Shown here piece after piece: positions 62,615 through 64,000 of a stretch of DNA of 64,000 bases; the stretch's first letter is position 1; each line of letters starts with the position of its first letter. Below the pieces are notes generated by a model that was not told where the DNA came from, did no database searches, and saw only the letters and a list, made by a program, of their open reading frames with translations. Position numbers and translations under genes: made by a program. This DNA comes from Candidatus Marithrix sp. (GTDB lineage: Bacteria; Pseudomonadota; Gammaproteobacteria; Beggiatoales; Beggiatoaceae). The stretch covers positions 1 to 64,000 of the forward strand of contig JADGDS010000003.1 in NCBI GenBank assembly GCA_016744775.1. Direction: 5' to 3'.

Positions 62615-62716
62615 TTAAAACGAAAAATTGCTGAATCTCATAAGTTGCAGACTGAAATTGAAGAATTGAATCAGGAAGTTCAGAGGCTTGGAATAAATTC
62701 CAAACCTCAAAGCTAA
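62615..62716 (+). pseudogene. Second copy of the marR-gene 3' end
   Basis: 62615-62680 repeats 61319-61384 with two mismatches in 66 bases. It continues LNQEVQRLGINSKPQS and stops at 62714-62716. It has no start and no ribosome site. It marks the right edge of the broken toxin-antitoxin patch; the intact gene marks its left edge. Confidence 0.9.
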
Positions 62717-62734
62717 AGTTAAGGGCAACTAAAG

Positions 62735-62845
62735 TTAAGGGCAACCATAAAGGATTGCCCCTACATAGGTTGGGTTTTTATTAAAGGCAAACAATTAACA
62801 TAATAAATGTATTGTAGGGGCAATCCCTTGTGGTTGCCCTTAACT
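62735..62845. repeat. GGGGCAATCC palindrome, full copy
   Basis: TTAAGGGCAACCATAAAGGA then TTGCCCCTACA is the left arm; TGTAGGGGCAATCCCTTGTG then GTTGCCCTTAA the right arm, about 46 bases apart. A half copy is at 3229-3264. Confidence 0.88.
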
Positions 62846-62905
62846 AATGAACGAATATTTTGGAGTTCAAAGCGCAGCTTTGTTCTATAGTACAACTAAT
62901 TATGA

Positions 62906-62920
62906 AGACCTGACAGGTCT
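62906..62920. repeat. CCTGTCAGGT-family palindrome, copy 7 (minimal)
   Basis: AGACCTGACAGGTCT is the basic 15-base unit of the family, seen here alone. Confidence 0.75.
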
Positions 62921-63020
62921 AGCAGCATAATCAAGTCTATAAAATAAGACAACTTAAAATAACATTGAAAATATTAACCATATTCGGCACATGCCCTATT
63001 CATAGCTTGTCAGATATTTT

Positions 63021-64000
63021 ATGATCGCCAAATTTAAAGGCTTAACCAATACAGAAGATAAAAAGAGGCTGTTGTCAAACTTTTTTTCTCTATCAGTATT
63101 ACAAGGGGCAAACTATATTTTGCCTCTTATCACTTTTCCATATCTTGTAAGAGTTTTAGGAATTGAATATTTTGGACTTTTGGCTTTTGCTACCGCTACG
63201 ATAGCCTATTTTAATATCATTACCGATTATGGATTTAATCTAACTGCTACAAGAGAAGTATCAATACATAGAGAAGATAAAGCAAAGATAGTAGAGATTT
63301 TTAGTTCGGTGATGACTATTAAATTTATCTTAATGTTTATTAGTTTGCTTCTTTTATCTTTACTTGTGTTTAGTTTTGAAAAGTTTGCAAAAGATTGGGA
63401 AATATATTTTTTTACATTTGGAATTGTTGTAGGGCAAATGTTGTTTCCTGTTTGGTTTTTTCAGGGTATGGAGAGAATGAAGTATATTACATATCTAAAT
63501 ATCTTGGCAAAATCAATCTTTACTGTCGCTATTTTTATATTTGTACAGGAGCAGAGTGATTTTTATATAGTTCCGATACTTACTTCACTGGGATTTATTG
63601 TAGCTGGAGTATGGTCGCTTGTGATTATAACAAGAGAGTTTAGAGTTGAGTTTAAGTGGCAAAACATTAAGACTATTAAATTTTATTTAAAAGAGGGTTG
63701 GCATGTGTTTGTATCAAGAATTTATGTAAGCCTTTATACTAGTACGAATGTTTTGTTACTGGGGTTATTGACAAATAACACTACAGTAGGTTATTACTCA
63801 ATCACTGAAAAAATAGTTGTAGCTATCGGAGGAATTTTTGAACCAGCCAATCAAACTCTTTATCCATATCTTGCAAAAAAATATAAAGAAAATTTTATTC
63901 AATTTCTACAGATTCTAAAAAAAATTGCTATGCTATTTTTAGCATTATCTTTTTCGTTTGTTATTGTGTCTGAATATTTTAAAGAAGAGATTGTTTACTT
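63021..64000 (+). CDS. Wzx-type oligosaccharide flippase (partial, runs off the window)
   Basis: At least 326 residues; no stop before the window ends. NFFSLSVLQGANYILPLITF and PYLVRVLGIEYFGLLAFATA are typical for the MATE-like polysaccharide flippases of the RfbX/Wzx family, with about eight helices so far. It moves lipid-linked sugar units to the periplasmic side. All visible arginine codons are AGA or AGG, whereas the conserved genes here use mostly CGT/CGC, so it was probably acquired. Confidence 0.88.
   Translation, partial: MIAKFKGLTNTEDKKRLLSNFFSLSVLQGANYILPLITFPYLVRVLGIEYFGLLAFATATIAYFNIITDYGFNLTATREVSIHREDKAKIVEIFSSVMTIKFILMFISLLLLSLLVFSFEKFAKDWEIYFFTFGIVVGQMLFPVWFFQGMERMKYITYLNILAKSIFTVAIFIFVQEQSDFYIVPILTSLGFIVAGVWSLVIITREFRVEFKWQNIKTIKFYLKEGWHVFVSRIYVSLYTSTNVLLLGLLTNNTTVGYYSITEKIVVAIGGIFEPANQTLYPYLAKKYKENFIQFLQILKKIAMLFLALSFSFVIVSEYFKEEIVY

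Larger units (their letters stand above)
62717..63020. other. Intergenic region made mostly of repeats
   Basis: About 300 bases with no gene. They hold a direct AAGTTAAGGGCAACT repeat, the GGGGCAATCC palindrome (62735-62845), the GGAGTTCAAAGCGCAGCTTT hairpin (62862-62886) and a short CCTGTCAGGT palindrome (62906-62920). The remaining 100 bases before the flippase gene show nothing clear. Confidence 0.6.

Overview
The window looks like a chromosomal segment of an AT-rich, sulfur-oxidising gammaproteobacterium of the Thiotrichales/Beggiatoaceae type. Nothing in the window proves the species. Support comes from gammaproteobacterial housekeeping genes (dnaN, rpmH-rnpA, glnE, ppsA-ppsR, ubiA, tamA/tamB, dnaE, rnfD), a DsrC-family sulfur-relay protein, many dispersed palindromic repeats, and typical Beggiatoa-like accessory genes (LRR-Roc-COR-TIR, Rpn nuclease, CFI-box, DUF1566, DUF433, EPS-type MarR). 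I found no rRNA, tRNA or CRISPR array.

Layout. 1-2.4 kb: AT-rich edge, a broken YhaN-like ATPase fused in frame to a decayed IS607 recombinase, and an intact tnpB. 2.4-8.7 kb: ABC ATPase, dnaN, hemJ, nth, rpmH-rnpA, glycine-zipper lipoprotein, CYTH phosphatase and XPB-like helicase. This is a rearranged version of the usual rpmH/rnpA/dnaN neighbourhood, without dnaA. 8.7-15.5 kb: three exported or membrane proteins of poorly known role, glnE, ygfX-like, a membrane protein and a lone hisH. 15.5-22.9 kb: valS, a GspM-like gene, an AIPR defence gene and gspE on one strand, then ubiA. 22.9-25.5 kb: an island of antitoxins, broken toxins and palindromic repeats. It ends in debris that duplicates short pieces of valS and ubiA. 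25.5-33 kb: a lone ATP-grasp ligase, ppsR, ppsA, a Rieske-glutamate synthase fusion sharing a 32-bp upstream element with ppsA, and moxR.

33-37.7 kb: an LRR-Roc-COR-TIR gene and an Rpn nuclease gene separate moxR from its usual partner, a VWA/metallopeptidase gene. 37.8-47.4 kb: nadA, thioredoxin, tamB, a ProQ/FinO-family gene, tamA, gltX, a type IV pilin-like gene and argG. 47.5-53 kb: a large hybrid sensor kinase, trmL and a second sensor kinase with a cut-down receiver. 53-58 kb: a DsrC-like protein with no cysteine, DUF4389, dnaE and rnfD. 58-64 kb: two unknown genes, a GT4 glycosyltransferase with an EPS-type MarR regulator, a second broken toxin-antitoxin patch flanked by a duplicated 3' end of the marR gene, and the start of a Wzx flippase with foreign-looking codon use.

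The strongest themes are: (i) at least seven families of intergenic palindromes, several supplying the stop codons of adjacent ORFs; (ii) two toxin-antitoxin patches in which no recognised toxin is intact, each bordered by duplicated pieces of the neighbouring host gene; (iii) defence-type genes (AIPR, Roc-COR-TIR) inserted inside otherwise conserved gene pairs; (iv) a ProQ-family RNA-binding gene inside tamA/tamB and a shared control element for ppsA and the Rieske-GltS gene.
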